From Pigoraptor vietnamica (taxonomy: Eukaryota > Opisthokonta > Filasterea): a stretch of DNA of 12,892 nucleotides. The translations under genes and the position numbers were made by a program. Under the pieces are notes generated by a model. That model was given only the letters and a program-made list of their open reading frames with translations. It searched no databases and was not told the origin of the DNA. This document shows positions 1-7,850 of the stretch, piece by piece (positions within the stretch are counted from its first letter, which is position 1; each line of letters starts with the position of its first letter). Location: the NCBI GenBank assembly GCA_943704525.1, contig CALSCQ010000919.1, positions 2,501 to 15,392 of the forward strand, given 5' to 3'.

Positions 1-1214
1 AACGGCGCCTCCCGAGTTCGATATCAGGATACCGATCCCTATGCCGAGGGGAGTCACGGCGGAGAACGCAATCACGAGGAGACCCACGACGAGCGGGCGC
101 AGCTGCGACCGGAGAAAGCTCGCGGCCATCGCAAACGACTCGACGCCCTTGTGCAGCAGAATGGCCACCAACGTCGCCGTTACGCCGTGCATCGTGTCCT
201 CGACGCCGAGCGCGAGACCTTCGAACACGGCGTGCGTCGATATCACCGTCAGCAGCGCAAGTGCGAAGAGATTTGCGCGCGCCTCCCTTCGCCGCTTCTC
301 CCAAGCCACGTGGTCCTCCGCATGCCCGCGCGCTGTATCGCCCGTTGCACGCACTGCGTCGTCGCCGTCGTCCTCTTCTCTCACAACCACCACCGGCTCC
401 ACTGTCGCGCCCTCCGAGCCCACGGGCGCCGCCGGTGACTGCGCCGGCGCGTGTGACGACATCGACCCATAACTCTCACGCCTCCCTTTCCGCCTGCCGT
501 CACTCGATACGAGGCCGTCGGATTCCACAGGCGCGGCGTGGGTAGCTTTTGCTGACGACGACGAGCTCGCAGACGCCGAGGAAGACCGGCGGGGACGGTG
601 CACGTGGTGGTGGTGGTGCTTGGCGTAGTGGCCCTGACCGGCAGCCTCGCGCGCTTCGTCGGTGAAGGCGTGCGAGTGCACTTCAAACTTGAGCGTGCCG
701 CGTGCGCGCTCGACGACGAGTGGGAGGACGACGTTTTCAACGGTGAATATAGTGAGAAATCCGACGCCCGCGAGCAAGTTTGCGACGGGGTACGAGTAGT
801 GCGCCTCGAGGGACTCGTTCGCATCCGAGAGCATGTGGACGAGGCCGACGGACAGAAAGACGCCCCCGGCGAAGGCGTTAAGCAGGCCAAACCACCGCTC
901 ACGTGACTCTTGGTGGCGGCTGTTTGCGAGGGGAAGCGCCAGGAGGCCCTATGTACGCATTCGCACACACACGCACACACGCGCATACACGGTCACACAA
1001 GCACAGGCAGCAAGACCACACGCATACACACAATGCACACACATCCGACGTACATTTAATACATTAACAATGAAATCCGTCAGTAATCGATAAAGAGACT
1101 TTTTAGACTTTACACGCAGACACCAGAAGAGACAGAGAGGTGACTCACCGTGAGCCCCATGGCGAAGGTGCCGCCAAACGAAATCCATTTGAACGTGTTA
1201 ATGTCAACTCCCAT
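1..1214 (-). CDS. ZIP-family (SLC39-like) zinc/iron transporter, 3' end beyond the window
   Basis: ZIP transporters move zinc, iron or related divalent metals into the cytosol across the plasma or organelle membrane. The model has exon 1 at 1214-1149 (22 codons) and exon 2 from 948 to the window edge (316 codons). The intron 1148-949 starts GTGAGT and ends TAG in phase 0. The ATG at 1214 follows an in-frame TAA and has purine -3 and G +4. Hydrophobic segments lie near residues 10-30, 43-64, 74-100, 247-271, 277-301 and 307-331, so about six of the usual eight are present. The fourth carries STHAVFEGLALG (H261, E265) and the fifth HKGVES (H288, E292), the paired metal-site motifs of the family. 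Between segments 3 and 4 is a long cytosolic-type loop with five consecutive His (133-137) plus H139, a typical ZIP metal-sensing loop. Family certain; metal specificity unknown. It is transcribed away from the SPAG1-like gene. Confidence 0.93.
949..1148 (-). other. Intron of the ZIP gene with CA/TG low-complexity sequence
   Basis: This 200-nt GT-AG intron joins ...AMGLT to GLLALPLA without shifting frame. Its acceptor half (about 957-1042 on the plus strand) is an imperfect CA-rich run, so the transcribed strand is UG-rich and lacks a clean polypyrimidine tract before the TAG acceptor. The junction is supported because removing the intron completes the first transmembrane segment. Confidence 0.85.
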
Positions 1215-1416
1215 CCCCAGTCGACGCCGTAGAGTGCGTTACACGCACTAAGCCACCGTCCTGTATGTTAGGCCGACGCCGTCAATTGCAGCCGGCGCGG
1301 CGATGGATTCACGGCGTCCCGGCAACGCGAATACGCCACACGCGCCCCTGTTGCGATCGCCTCGACACAGAGGTATAGTGTCAGAGTGATCTCGTCCCTT
1401 GGGATAAATAGCGGGG

Positions 1417-1431
1417 CACGGATGGTCCGTG
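1417..1431. repeat. Short inverted repeat, 6-bp arms, 3-nt loop
   Basis: CACGGA and TCCGTG flank TGG. The arms pair perfectly. It lies just after an A/T-rich GGATAAATAG. It may be a protein-binding site or a leader hairpin; chance occurrence is not excluded. Confidence 0.4.
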
Positions 1432-1694
1432 TGTCGTGTCTGGCTCCAGTGTATGAGGAGGTTGTGCAGCCTGACTGACTAGCCGGACGGCAACGAAAAG
1501 GTCTTCAGCGCGAAACAGAGGACCAAGCCATTAGACGCTCTTGCATGAGCGCGCGCATGGGGGTGTGAAGGTGACATAAAACAGGGCACCTGCGAATGGT
1601 GTGAAGTGGCGCGCCCTTTCGCGTTTCGGCGGGAAGAGAGACTGCGCACTGCGTCATCAATTCTTTGGTGACTGACAAAGTTTTACGACGATTA

Positions 1695-1706
1695 TTACGA
1701 TCGTAA
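1695..1706. repeat. Perfect 12-bp palindrome TTACGATCGTAA
   Basis: A fully symmetrical 12-mer located about 217 nt upstream of the SPAG1-like ATG, in a locally A/T-rich stretch inside the divergent promoter region. Such palindromes often bind dimeric factors, but no factor is recognised. Confidence 0.4.
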
Positions 1707-1922
1707 ATTCTCTCTCATCACGTGATCTGTGGAATGTGCGAGGTGCCGTGGCAGCTGCACGGTAACGCGCGTGTGTGCAAACCGACTCTCCCTCCTTAGA
1801 CGAACCTTCTTCCGCAAAGCCGAGAAGCACACCGACGTCCTCCTCTCGTGAACAGGACAGCTGCGAGTTGTGCGTCGCTTCTAACAGTATAGCATTCTGC
1901 GTTGCGCGGACAGCGCCTGCAC

Positions 1923-3566
1923 ATGGCAAGAATGCCGTCGGTCGACGCGAGCGCGGATGCCCTCCAGGACATGTTTGATGCGACGGCGCACGGCAGCGGC
2001 CGCGGAGACACGCTGTGCCAGAAGTGGGACGTGCCCGTGGAGCACTTGGACTATGCGTACATTGAGCAGTGCAAGAGCGGCAAGGAACTTGAGAAGATTT
2101 TGCTCATCCTGCGATCGGGGGAGGAGGGCGTGTACCCGCACTTGATCGAGTATGCGGAGGAGCGGTTGAGGATAGTCAGCCCTCAGAGGTGCGTGCTTGC
2201 TGTGGGTGCGTGGGATGGCGTATTCGCGCGACGTGCGTGGTGTCGTGTGACTCGCTCATTTCATTGTTTCAAAACACGCCGAGGGGCCCTTCACGCGAAC
2301 CTAAGCGGTGCTGTTTTTTTTCTGTTATACTTCCCTCCCACCCCACTCTGTCCCCACTCTCTTTTGTCCTCCCGTGTAGTTATTGGGGCCTTAGCGATCC
2401 CGAACACAACGTGTAGGCGATGGAGTGTTTCTTGAGCTTGCTGGCCTTCGCACTCACACAATCGCCCCCTCCCCCGCGCCCACGCAGCAAGCTGCTTCGC
2501 AAGGACCAACAGCCGGGCGACGTGCCCTATGACGACGTGGAGAAGGCAAAGACAGAACTCGGGGTGCGTCATCGGCTGTTTTGTTGGCGTCTGGGGGCCG
2601 TAAGAATTATCCACTTTAACCAACACTCTCACACACGCAAGGGCATTGTTGTGGAGAGTCCCCTTGTGTCGTGTGTACGCCATACCAACACCAGTCTCCA
2701 TGTCACGTGTTGCGCTTTCACCGTCTTCTAGCTCACGCCGACTCCCATTTCCCCCCCCCCCCCCCCCCCCCAATTCGCAGGATTGGATATCGCAGATGTC
2801 GCAGCGGGACACCCAACTGAAGAAGGCGGCGAGGCTCAACGACCCGACCAAGGCCGTCCCTCCCGTGCGCATGACCCTCGCCAACAAGGATGACGTCATG
2901 GCCGCGCGCGCGATAGAAGACGGCTCGGCACAGGCACACGCCCACGCGCACACGCAGCGGCTGAAGGGATCGGACTATCGCGCGTGGGACAAGTTCAACC
3001 CGGACGGCGAAGCGGGCGAGGGCGACGACGGCGGGGCGTCGGTGGGGAAGGCGTCACGTGCCACGGGCGCGCTCGGCGGTCTCTCTGAGATTGAGCGCAA
3101 AGTGCTGGCGGAGAACGAGCGCCTCAAGGGCAACGAGTCGTTCCGCGCGGGCGACCACGCGGCGGCAGAGTCGTTCTACACGCGCAGCATTGCGGCGTAC
3201 GAGACGACCGAGGCGCACAACAACCGCGCGCTCGTTCTCCTCCGTTTGAACCGCCACGCCGAGGCGGAGGTCGACTGCGAGTACGTGCTCGCGCGCGAAC
3301 CCGCGAACTTGAAGGCCGTTTTGCGGCGCGGGTGTGCGCGGCAGGGTCTCGGAAAGCACGCGGCCGCCATCGCAGACTTTGAGACGGTGCTTGCGTCGCA
3401 GCCGAACGACGCCGTCGCGCTGAAGCTCGTCGCCGAGTCCCGAAAGCACGTGGCCCCGCCCACGCAGCCGACGGCGGCCGCTGCGAGTGCGCCGGGTGCG
3501 TCACTCGCGAGCAAGCCCCGCAAGACAATGGTTATCGAAGAGGTGGAGGATGACGACGACGCATGA
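1923..3566 (+). CDS. SPAG1: SPAG1/DNAAF13-like TPR protein (axonemal dynein assembly factor)
   Basis: SPAG1 is a cytosolic HSP90/HSP70 co-chaperone that helps preassemble axonemal dynein arms. Exons are 1923-2188, 2488-2563 and 2781-3566, joined in phases 2 and 0, giving 375 residues. An in-frame TAG at 1890-1892 supports the ATG at 1923; a second in-frame ATG follows at 1932. Residues 35-85 match the SPAG1 N-terminal block (VPVEHLDYAYIEQC, LILRSGEEGVYPHL). RKD comes soon after the first junction and AWDKF lies at 182-186, also as in SPAG1. Three TPR repeats occupy about 225-324. R228, N232, N262, K292 and R296 fit the carboxylate-clamp positions that bind chaperone EEVD tails, with Arg replacing the usual first Lys. 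The C-terminus is acidic (IEEVEDDDD). Animal SPAG1 is much longer, with three TPR domains, so this is a minimal form. Orthology to the N-terminal part is strong; full functional equivalence is inferred. Confidence 0.9.
2189..2487 (+). other. SPAG1-like gene intron 1
   Basis: A 299-nt phase-2 intron beginning GTGCGTGC and ending in a pyrimidine-rich stretch followed by CACGCAG. Removal restores the serine-lysine-leucine-leucine-arginine-lysine-aspartate segment expected after the SPAG1 N-terminal block. It contains T- and C-rich tracts (about 2313-2365) but no other feature. Confidence 0.85.
2564..2780 (+). other. SPAG1-like gene intron 2
   Basis: A 217-nt phase-0 intron beginning GTGCGTCA and ending TTCGCAG. 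Its last 30 nt are dominated by a homopolymeric cytosine run, described separately. Splicing here joins KTELG to DWISQM, matching the order of the SPAG1 family, in which a tryptophan-containing helix follows the RKD segment. Confidence 0.85.
2751..2771 (+). repeat. Homopolymer of 21 cytosines forming an intron's pyrimidine tract
   Basis: Twenty-one uninterrupted C residues lie nine nucleotides upstream of the exon 3 boundary of the SPAG1-like gene. They take the place of the usual mixed polypyrimidine tract. The length may be imprecise because homopolymers are prone to sequencing and assembly error. Confidence 0.9.
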
Positions 3567-3956
3567 AGGACGCGTTTTTGTGCGTTTTCACTGTGTGTGT
3601 TGCGTGTGTGCGCGGCGACAACGTTGGCTGCTGCACGTGCAGCGCGCTGTTCGAGTGGCGCATGCGTTGCGTGCTCGTGTGTGCGTTGCGTGCATGTGCG
3701 CGGCGTGTTTCTCGCGCTTTAAACTGGCCGTGTGTACATAAAATGGTGCGAGAGAGAGACCGTGAGAGTGTCAGATTTTTTGTGGTGCGGCTGACTCACG
3801 ACTTGCAATACCGTACATTCAGTACGACCGACGTCAAAAAAAAGATCACCCACTGCGCTCCATCGCCCTAATCCCTCGCCGTCGGCCATTGGAGGACATT
3901 GCTGTCTCTGTCGCTGCGCTTGCCATGACACGGAGCGAAAGCGGTGGACGTTGGAA
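3567..3956. other. Intergenic region between SPAG1-like and Taspase-1 genes
   Basis: These 390 nt between two genes on the same strand must contain the 3' end of the first and the promoter of the second. The first half is GT-rich low-complexity sequence with a 14-bp palindrome. An ACATAAAA near 3736 could serve as a polyadenylation signal variant, but no AATAAA is present. No TATA box is evident upstream of 3957, and no gene was found. Confidence 0.5.
3630..3643. repeat. Perfect 14-bp palindrome centred on CACGTG
   Basis: GCTGCACGTGCAGC is exactly self-complementary and contains an E-box core. It lies about 65 nt after the SPAG1-like stop codon, so it could be a 3' UTR hairpin or a factor-binding site. 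Confidence 0.45.
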
Positions 3957-5563
3957 ATGGGCGACTGTGAAGAGCAGCGGCGCAGGGGCATCGTCTTGGT
4001 TCATGTCGGTATGTCTGACTTATGCGCACACGTCGCAGACGCACACAACCGCAGACACAGAGGCGCGCGAACGCAAAATGCACGCACACAAACACATCAC
4101 GATGCATCTCGCGTGCGCGTGTGTGTGTGCCGCGTGTTGCCGTGCGTGCACCGACGTCATCCACTGCTTTAGAGACGCGCAAGCATTGATATGGTCACTG
4201 CGCTTCTTTTTCGTCAAAAGGCGCTGGTTTTCACGCCAAGTCCAAAGAAAAGGCGTATCGAAGCGCATGTAAGCGCGCGTGCGAGGAGGTGGGTGTGCAT
4301 CCCGTGTTTGCCCCATCCCCTGTGCGCAAGTGTCGCTATGGAGGAGGGTGCGATTGTGACGATCCGTTTCGCTGAACCCTTCACCGCGAACAGGGCGCGC
4401 GGTTGTTCTCCTCCGGCGCATCCGTGGTGGACGTCGCAGAGGCCGTCGTCGCGTGCCTCGAAGACTGTCCCGAGACGAACGCAGGGCGGGGATCCAACCT
4501 CACGTTCAATGGCCATGTGGAGGCGGACGCCGCAATCATGGACGGCGCAACGGGCGCGTTTGGGGCTGTGGGTGCCGTGCGCGGGCTCAGCAACCCCGTC
4601 CGCGCCGCACGTGTGGTGATGGAGGGCGATGCATCTGGCCTTGGACCGCTCGGCCTCGTGCGCCCGCTGCTTGTCGTTGGCGACTCTGCTGCACGCATGG
4701 CGCGCGATGCGGGACTGGCGGTCGACCTGACGGGCGGCGGCGACTCGAACGTGACCGAGAGCGCCCGCAGCACGCACCACATGTGGCGACAACGCATATC
4801 GGCTTTCGAAGACGGCGATGCCGTGCGCGAGCGCAAGCGTCGTCGAGTCGGGGACAATTCTTGTGGAGACGGCGCTGACGTTGATGCGGCCGATCCGCAC
4901 TTGCTTGCGACCCCGCTGCACTCCGGGGACACTGTGGGCGCGATCGTGCTGGACATGGGCTCTGCGCACGTGGCGACGGCCATATCGAGCGGCGGCGCGC
5001 TGTTGAAGCCCGAGGGACGGGTAGGAGACGCGGCGATGTACGGGTGCGGCTGCAATGCGCGCACAGTGGAGCCCCCCCTCTCTTCGCATTCCGACGGTGC
5101 ATCTGCCAGTGGCGATAGCGGCCGTGCTCTGTGGGGGACGAAGGCTGCGGCATGCTGCACGACGGGGACGGGTGAGCATCTCATGCGGTGCAATCTCGCG
5201 TCGGAGGTCGTGAGCGCGCTGTTGAGAGGGGACGGAGAACTATCACCCGCGGAGGCCGCGATGGGTGTCATGGACACTCAGTTGCTTCGTGTGCGCTTGC
5301 CAGGCGTCGCAGGCGACGACGCGCGTCGCTTGGGCGGTTTTATTGCGTGCGTGTCGACACGTGACGGCGCTGACTTGCTGTGGAGCCACAGCACGCCCAG
5401 CATGGTGCTAGGGTATCGGGTCGTCGGAAGCCCTGACTCTGAGGACCCGAAGCCGACGTGCAAGACGGTCGTGTCGCGCCTGGGAGACGCGTCGCGCGCG
5501 GGAAAAGCGGCCGTCGTCGCCGGCGCATTCGTGCGAAGTCCAGACAAGCGAGATGTCGATTGA
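3957..5563 (+). CDS. TASP1: Taspase-1, threonine aspartase
   Basis: Taspase-1 is an N-terminal-nucleophile protease of the asparaginase-2 family. It self-cleaves before a threonine, then cuts nuclear regulators after Asp in QxD-G sites. Exons are 3957-4008, 4221-4288 and 4394-5563, in phases 1 and 0, giving 429 residues; the human enzyme has about 420. Splicing rebuilds LVHVGAGFH and then CKRACEEGARLFSSGAS, colinear with the family N-terminus. Residues 68-72 read TNAGR and 88-99 carry IMDGATGAFGAV, both family signatures. T220 in GDTVGAIVLD is the expected nucleophile. ISSGG (237-241), KPEGRVGDAAMYGCGC (245-260) and LLWSHSTPSM (368-377) follow as in the animal enzyme. A basic cluster RERKRRR (185-191) lies in the loop before the cleavage site, where the human protein has a nuclear localisation signal. 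The motif is HVGAG where the human protein has HAGAG. The start codon is the first in-frame ATG, but the frame stays open for some distance upstream. Confidence 0.95.
4009..4220 (+). other. Taspase-1 intron 1
   Basis: A 212-nt phase-1 intron beginning GTATGT and ending GTCAAAAG. The split codon GGC becomes the second Gly of the conserved HxGAG loop, which is strong support. The interior is CA- and GT-rich. Confidence 0.9.
4289..4393 (+). other. Taspase-1 intron 2
   Basis: A 105-nt phase-0 intron beginning GTGGGT and ending GCGAACAG. After its removal the spacing between the CKRAC helix and the LEDCPETNAG segment matches the family without gaps. Reading through it would break the alignment. 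Confidence 0.9.
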
Positions 5564-5687
5564 GCGCCTATGACGCCGAAGGAGGGTTTCAGTGCCTTTG
5601 GGTGCACAGTTGCGGACTGTCTGCACCTGTCAATGTGCGCCTCGAGTGTGTGTTGGGTGCTACGTGTCGTTCGTCTCTGACAGCCGT

Positions 5688-5699
5688 TGCCGGCCGGCA
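5688..5699. repeat. Perfect 12-bp palindrome TGCCGGCCGGCA
   Basis: A self-complementary GC-rich 12-mer about 125 nt after the Taspase-1 stop codon. It could form a stable hairpin in a 3' UTR or be a dimer-binding site. A similar GCCGGCC-type inverted repeat follows the stop codon of the next gene. Confidence 0.4.
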
Positions 5700-6644
5700 G
5701 TCACGGCTTTAAGGCCGCTCGCAGTACGTGCACGTGCGGCCAGGTCGCCAGTCGGCGTTCGCTACGTCGATCACGACGCCACTCTCTTTTAGAGTTGCTT
5801 CCCTGCCCAGTCAGTTTCGAGCACACAATGCAAAGACATTTGTGTGAGAGCTGGGGTATTGCGCCCGCAATTATGATGGTGTTATGAGTGTGGAAGCGGA
5901 CACTCATGGACTCGCCGACGGTCAGGTCTGGAGTAAATGAGACTGAATTTACAATAATAATCAGGCTCTTAACTTACTAGTCGATGCGTGGCTGCGGCGA
6001 GATAGGCCGTCGCTGGCACTAGAGGGTTTTGCGGCGGAGCTTACTGTGCCCGTTCGCCCGTCGAAATCGGGCGCCACGACACGCGCTGTTCAGTCGACGG
6101 ACGCTGACACTTTGACATACAGCCGTCGTCTGATGATCGGTAGAAAACTGAGCGTGACACGGCAGTCACGGCACAACCTACTACTGTTCTCACAGACACT
6201 AGTCTTTAGTTACCACTTCGCAGTTAATCAGAACGGCCCGGTCGTGTCACCGCACAGCCGAGCAGGGCCGGCCCCCGAGTTTGACAAAAATTGCTGGCTC
6301 CGGTTCTGCCGAAGGGCGGCTCATTTAGACAGAAAACCCGCAGCCAGCTAGACAAGTGCGCACCCGTCCGGCGGCGGCCGCGGATGCATATGGCACTCAT
6401 CTGTTGAGCCCGTGCCGGCATGTCAGATGCCTGCCACCCCGGCCAACACCTTACGCCGGCCCGGCCATCAGTGGCAGGAGGCGGGGGGAGCACCACTCGC
6501 AGTCGCGCCGTTCGACCGTGGCCAAACTGCGCGTCGCCCCGGACCAGTTGCACGGGCAAGCACGGACCGCAGTTTCCCCAATGCACTTTCAATTGATAGG
6601 ACGCACGGCCTCCGCCAAAATCATCGAGAAAATCAATGTATGGC

Positions 6645-6926
6645 GTTTGTATGGGTGACGCCATTATTTCGGCAGAGAGCGATGTCTTTCGCGTAATTAT
6701 CGACCCGCACGGAGTCCCGGGCTGTCCGTGCGTGCGACACGTGCGCAATGACGACCGCAACGCCCCGAAATTTTCCAGCGTGGCTATGGAGTTTGTATGG
6801 GCGTCGATGATCCTTTTTTTAAATCGATTCGTCACTCCCCACGATATCGACCCGGCGGGCGGAGTCCCGGGCTGTTCGCGTGCAACGACGTACTCGGCCA
6901 CTCGCCCCGAAATTCCCCCAACGTGG
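6645..6926. repeat. Diverged tandem repeat, two copies of about 142-150 bp
   Basis: Copy A starts near 6645 and copy B near 6791. Landmarks recur in the same order: GTTTGTATGGG (6645 and 6791), ATCGACCCG, CGGAGTCCCGGGCTGT (6710 and 6860), CGCCCCGAAATT (6761 and 6903), and a final CAGCGTGGC/CAACGTGGC. Offsets of 146, 150 and 142 show indels between copies. GTTTGTATGG recurs alone at 7291. Such spacing suggests an old tandem duplication of non-coding sequence. Confidence 0.75.
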
Positions 6927-7181
6927 CGCACGACTGACAGAAACATGCGATCCATTCCCCCGACTCGGTGCGGCTGCAGTGTGCAAACTAGCATGTTACG
7001 CTGCCAGTCGACGCGTTTTTTGTTCGTTTTTGGAAAATTGCCCGTGTTAAGAGAAGCATGTTGCGGAGTTATCACGAAAGTGCAACGTCATGTTTTCTGG
7101 TCAGTTGGTCAATGGGCCTTCATACATTGCCCATAGTGAAATGCGGGATTAATTTGGGCTCTTTGCCATGCCACGTGGTGA

Positions 7182-7218
7182 CAGATTTGACAGATTTGAC
7201 ACTTTCTAACAGGTTTGA
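7182..7218. repeat. CAGATTTGA short repeat cluster
   Basis: CAGATTTGA occurs twice back to back (7182, 7191) and again as CAGGTTTGA at 7210. A related CAGATTTGTCA appears at 9710, beyond the next gene. Possibly a clustered factor-binding site; function unknown. Confidence 0.6.
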
Positions 7219-7251
7219 CACGTGATGGCACTCCCGAATATTTGTGAATGC

Positions 7252-7289
7252 GACAAATAATTTAAATTTTCGAATTAATAAAATTTGTC
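7252..7289. repeat. AT-rich inverted repeat, 7-bp arms
   Basis: GACAAAT and ATTTGTC flank 24 nt made almost wholly of A and T, with an inner AATT-TTCG-AATT. It is the most A/T-rich spot seen in the window and lies directly before the third GTTTGTATGG. It may be a matrix-attachment, promoter or replication-related element, or transposon debris. Confidence 0.5.
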
Positions 7290-7746
7290 CGTTTGTATGG
7301 AAAGTGCGCGCAATTCGCCAGCAAATTAAACTGCCGTCACTGTTAAAGTTAAACATCTCCGGCGTTTCCCATTCAGCAAGCAGACACCAATTGTCAATGG
7401 CGCTAACTTCCCACGCACACTGACGCCACCTTTTCTTCTCTAATCATACACGTGTTGCAGCAGGCACATGTTGCCTCGCCCGCCATAGAACGGTACCTTA
7501 GTTGCCACTGACCCGTGGATCACACCCGTCGTTGAGCTCAGGCTTCGAGCTGATTGTTTTTACGGCGGCGCCGACCGGCGGCATTGGCCCGGCCAAAGAT
7601 TCGGTCGCCCGTCGGCCTACCCTGAGTGAGTCGACACTGTCGAACTGACGGAATTTATCGGGAAGCGGAACTCATTCACAAGCCGAGCCGACTGACATCC
7701 GTCAGGCAACTTCAGACTTATCGCCGACCTGGTCGACGCCGAACAC

Positions 7747-7831
7747 GTGAGTTTGTGTCTGCGAATAATAAACCGCTCACCAACGGGCACGAATTAGTTG
7801 CACTGACATCAGTCCTTCATCTACTCCGCAG
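7747..7831 (+). other. Possible 5' UTR intron of the unknown gene
   Basis: A strong donor, CAC-GTGAGT, and a pyrimidine-rich acceptor, CTACTCCGCAG, delimit 85 nt ending 19 nt before the ATG at 7851. The frame is open upstream but contains no ATG, so if real this is most simply an intron in the untranslated leader. It rests on consensus alone. Confidence 0.35.
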
Positions 7832-7850
7832 GGTGGGCACATCAGTAGCC

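Larger units (their letters stand above)
1215..1922. promoter_or_regulatory. Divergent intergenic region between ZIP and SPAG1-like genes
   Basis: These 708 nt separate the start codons of two genes transcribed in opposite directions, so both promoters and 5' leaders should lie here. No credible coding exon or structural RNA was seen. Visible elements are an A/T-rich GGATAAATAG near 1401, a CATAAAA near 1575, an inverted repeat at 1417-1431, a palindrome at 1695-1706, and a repeated GGTGTGAAG near 1562 and 1597. Assignment as promoter is inferred from position only. Confidence 0.6.
5564..7850. other. Long intergenic region without a convincing gene
   Basis: About 2.3 kb between the Taspase-1 stop and the next start codon, less GC-rich than the flanking exons. 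It contains a 12-bp palindrome, a diverged two-copy tandem repeat, a short TTTGA repeat cluster, an AT-rich inverted repeat and a possible untranslated-leader intron, all listed separately. A minus-strand frame stays open from 7075 to 6224, but it starts at GTG and has no recognisable motif or typical codon use. No tRNA or other structured RNA was recognised. It may hold a decayed mobile element or regulatory DNA. Confidence 0.5.

Noticed and set aside
381-986. A 201-codon minus-strand frame over the ZIP gene
   Set aside because: It is in a different frame from the ZIP protein and gives Ser/Thr/Arg-rich low-complexity sequence, while the overlapping frame encodes clear ZIP transmembrane motifs.
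4214-5277. Long minus-strand frames opposite Taspase-1
   Set aside because: They are antisense shadows of a GC-rich coding exon whose plus-strand product matches Taspase-1 throughout.
6224-7075. A minus-strand frame open for 283 codons in the long intergenic region
   Set aside because: It begins at GTG rather than ATG, shows no recognisable domain, uses codons unlike the neighbouring genes, and crosses both tandem-repeat copies with the shared blocks falling in different frames. An open frame by chance is the simpler reading.
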